A model generated the notes under the pieces. The model searched no databases. It was not told where the DNA came from and saw nothing but the letters and a program-made list of their open reading frames with translations. Below are positions 39,961-41,440 of a stretch of DNA of 41,440 bases, piece after piece. This DNA comes from JBAXEO01 sp964541375 (GTDB lineage Bacteria > Actinomycetota > Coriobacteriia > Anaerosomatales > JAAXUF01): positions 1 to 41,440 of the forward strand of contig CAZIPT010000012.1 of the NCBI GenBank assembly GCA_964541375.1, given 5' to 3'. The stretch's first letter is position 1. Each line of letters begins with the position of its first letter. Made by a program: the position numbers and the translations under genes.

Positions 39961-41268
39961 TCACGCACCTTCCGTCTGGGAGCGCAAGTCGACCACGCGC
40001 TTCGCTTTGCCCTCACTTCGGGCGATCGTCTTGGGCTCCACGAGCTTTACCTCGATGGATACCGCGAGCGCGGACTCGATCGCGCCCTTGACGTCGCGCT
40101 GCAACCTCTCGAGCTCACGGACCTCGTCGAAACCGAAGTCCGGAGAAACCTCCACCTGGACCTGCACGTGATCGAGTGACCCCTTCTTCGTGAGCACAAG
40201 CAGGTAGTGAGGTGCGACGCCGACAACCCCGGCGAGCACCTGCTCGATCTGGCTCGGGAACACATTCACGCCGCGAATGATGAGCATGTCGTCGGTCCGA
40301 CCCGTGATCCGCTCCACGCGACGGAAGGTCCGGCCGCACGGGCAGTTGCCGGGAACGATACGCGAGATATCGCGGGTTCTGTAGCGCACGACCGGTATGC
40401 CCTCTTTGGTCAGGGTCGTGAAGACCACCTCGCCGTAACTTCCGTCCGGCACAGGTTCGAGAGTGTCGGGATCGAGGATCTCGATCAGGAAGTGATCCTC
40501 GAAGACGTGCAGACCGTTCTGGTGCACGCACTCGGATGCCACGCCGGGTCCCATGACCTCGGACAGACCGTAGATGTCGATGGCGGTGACCCCCATCGCG
40601 TGCTCGATCTGCTTGCGCATGTTCTCGCTCCACGGCTCCGCTCCAAACACGCCGACCCGAAGCGGCAGGTCGCGAACGTCGATCCCCATCTCCATGGCGG
40701 TCTCAGCGATCAGCAGTGCGTAGCTCGGCGTGCAGGCCAAGACCGTGACTCCGAAGTCCTTGAGGATCTGAACCTGTCGGCGAGTGTTTCCACCCGAGAC
40801 CGGTACGGTGAGCGCCCCCAGCCTCTCAGAGCCGTAGTGCGCGCCCAGCCCTCCGGTGAACAATCCGTAGCCGTAGGTGACCTGAACGACGTCGTCCGAC
40901 GACACCCCTGCGCACGCATACGTCCGCGCCATGAGGTCGGCCCAACGGTCGATGTCTCCCTGGGTATAGCCCACCACCGTGATCTGCCCCGTGGTTCCCG
41001 ACGAAGAATGGACACGCACGATGTCGCGCATGGGTGCCGCGAAGAGGCCATAAGGGTACGCCGCGCGCAGATCGTCCTTGACGGTGAACGGCACGCGGGC
41101 CAGGTCACCTAGCGAGTCGAACGACGCTGGATCGAAGCCGGATTCGTCGAACTTGGCTCGGTAGGCCGGAACGTTCTCATACACGTTCACCAGCAGGCGC
41201 TTGAGCCGCGCGAGCTGCAAGTCCTCCAGCTCAGACCGGCTCATGGACTCCAGTTCCGGTTGATACAC
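39961..41268 (-). CDS. paaK: phenylacetate-CoA ligase family enzyme, copy 2
   Basis: AMP-forming aryl-acid-CoA ligase of 435 residues. It has HSSSGTTGQITVVGYTQ near residue 90, YGLSEVMGPG, VRYRTRDI and RTDDMLIIRGVNVFPSQIE near the C terminus. GTG 41268 has GGGGGAGCT upstream. It is closely related to the copy at 16063-17361 but not identical; the cysteine group CECGCG of copy 1 is CVHQNG here. With the ACT gene it forms a two-gene unit without ior or transporter genes in the window. Confidence 0.88.
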   Translation of the reverse strand: MYQPELESMSRSELEDLQLARLKRLLVNVYENVPAYRAKFDESGFDPASFDSLGDLARVPFTVKDDLRAAYPYGLFAAPMRDIVRVHSSSGTTGQITVVGYTQGDIDRWADLMARTYACAGVSSDDVVQVTYGYGLFTGGLGAHYGSERLGALTVPVSGGNTRRQVQILKDFGVTVLACTPSYALLIAETAMEMGIDVRDLPLRVGVFGAEPWSENMRKQIEHAMGVTAIDIYGLSEVMGPGVASECVHQNGLHVFEDHFLIEILDPDTLEPVPDGSYGEVVFTTLTKEGIPVVRYRTRDISRIVPGNCPCGRTFRRVERITGRTDDMLIIRGVNVFPSQIEQVLAGVVGVAPHYLLVLTKKGSLDHVQVQVEVSPDFGFDEVRELERLQRDVKGAIESALAVSIEVKLVEPKTIARSEGKAKRVVDLRSQTEGA

Positions 41269-41313
41269 AGCTCCCCCTATCGTCGACGACCACGCTCACC
41301 CGCCGAGAACCCC

Positions 41314-41440
41314 TCACGGCTTCTTGGGTGTCACCGTTGCCGTACCGGGCACAGAGCCCTTCGTTCCGACGCGCACGACTTTGAACTTTTGGTTGTAATC
41401 TGAAGTTAACGTATCCTTTTGCTCAAACGGTGTGGCGGTG
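41314..41440 (-). CDS. 3' end of an unknown protein (possible G5-type end), cut by the window edge
   Basis: An open frame enters from the right edge and stops at TGA 41314-41316. The 41 visible residues read PFEQKDTLTSDYN, then FKVVRVGTKGSVPGTATVTPKKP, a beta-rich, lysine-rich end reminiscent of G5-type or other extracellular repeats. The codons are AT-richer than in neighbouring genes (TTT, TTA, GAT, AAA). It is in the same direction as paaK, 45 bp upstream of it. The reading is supported by an unbroken frame and plausible composition only; it could be chance. Confidence 0.45.
   Translation of the reverse strand, partial: TATPFEQKDTLTSDYNQKFKVVRVGTKGSVPGTATVTPKKP

Noticed and set aside
1..41440. 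Mobile element, prophage, toxin-antitoxin or defence island
   Set aside because: No transposase, integrase, phage structural gene, direct or inverted terminal repeats, CRISPR repeat or toxin-antitoxin pair was recognised. The nuclease-like gene at 29535-29978 alone does not make a defence locus.

Overview
The window reads as a stretch of chromosome from a GC-rich, Gram-positive, probably anaerobic actinobacterium. The best fit by gene content is the Coriobacteriia or a related deep anaerobic lineage, but this is an inference because no rRNA or phylogenetic marker is present. The main reasons are actinobacterial neighbourhoods (lexA / SOS LysM protein / nrdR; FHA protein / FtsR-type MerR; an RsiG-like protein) combined with anaerobe-type enzymes (glycyl-radical reductase activase, indolepyruvate:ferredoxin oxidoreductase, split glycine dehydrogenase, LL-diaminopimelate aminotransferase). 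No rRNA, tRNA, CRISPR array, insertion sequence or prophage was seen. Genes are densely packed and very many neighbours overlap by 1 or 4 bases (ATGA, GTGA, TAGTG), so most regions are operons.

Region 1 (1-6931, plus strand): tRNA modification and lysine/peptidoglycan precursor genes. miaB (5' truncated by the window edge), a Memo-AMMECR1 fusion, miaA, dapF, dapL and hflX. Region 2 (6971-10409): DNA damage and nucleotide metabolism. lexA faces a membrane-anchored LysM protein across a promoter region holding a cluster of LexA-box matches. nrdR, an NrdG-type activase, dut and a Nudix hydrolase follow as an overlapping plus-strand operon. Region 3 (10543-14594, plus strand): two nucleobase permeases, a hairpin terminator and a membrane-anchored polysaccharide deacetylase.

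Region 4 (14766-26038, minus strand): one large cluster that reads, in order of transcription, iorA, iorB, an ACT-domain protein, two tandem LivK-type binding proteins, livH, livM, livG, livF, paaK and three small envelope or unknown proteins. It looks like uptake of hydrophobic or aromatic amino acids joined to ferredoxin-dependent oxidation of their 2-keto acids and aryl-CoA/acid interconversion. A second paaK-ACT pair lies at 39520-41268.

Region 5 (26153-30687, minus strand): an NlpC/P60 hydrolase, apt, a two-TM potassium channel with RCK domains, hpt, a possible PD-(D/E)XK-like protein and an FtsR-type MerR regulator. Region 6 (30701-37112, minus strand): FHA protein, a small unknown protein, an RsiG-type protein with a c-di-GMP signature, a lipoate-ligase-family protein and the glycine cleavage genes gcvPB, gcvPA, gcvH and gcvT. 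Region 7 (37198-41440): a D,D-carboxypeptidase, a membrane protein with a degenerate GGDEF-like domain on the plus strand, the second ACT/paaK pair, and the 3' end of a gene cut by the window edge.

The points most worth following are the SOS operator cluster, the single-motif RsiG homologue (with a degenerate GGDEF protein 7 kb away), the ior-liv-paaK supercluster with its strong internal hairpin, the Memo-AMMECR1 fusion between the two genes acting on tRNA A37, and the nuclease-like unknown between hpt and the MerR gene.
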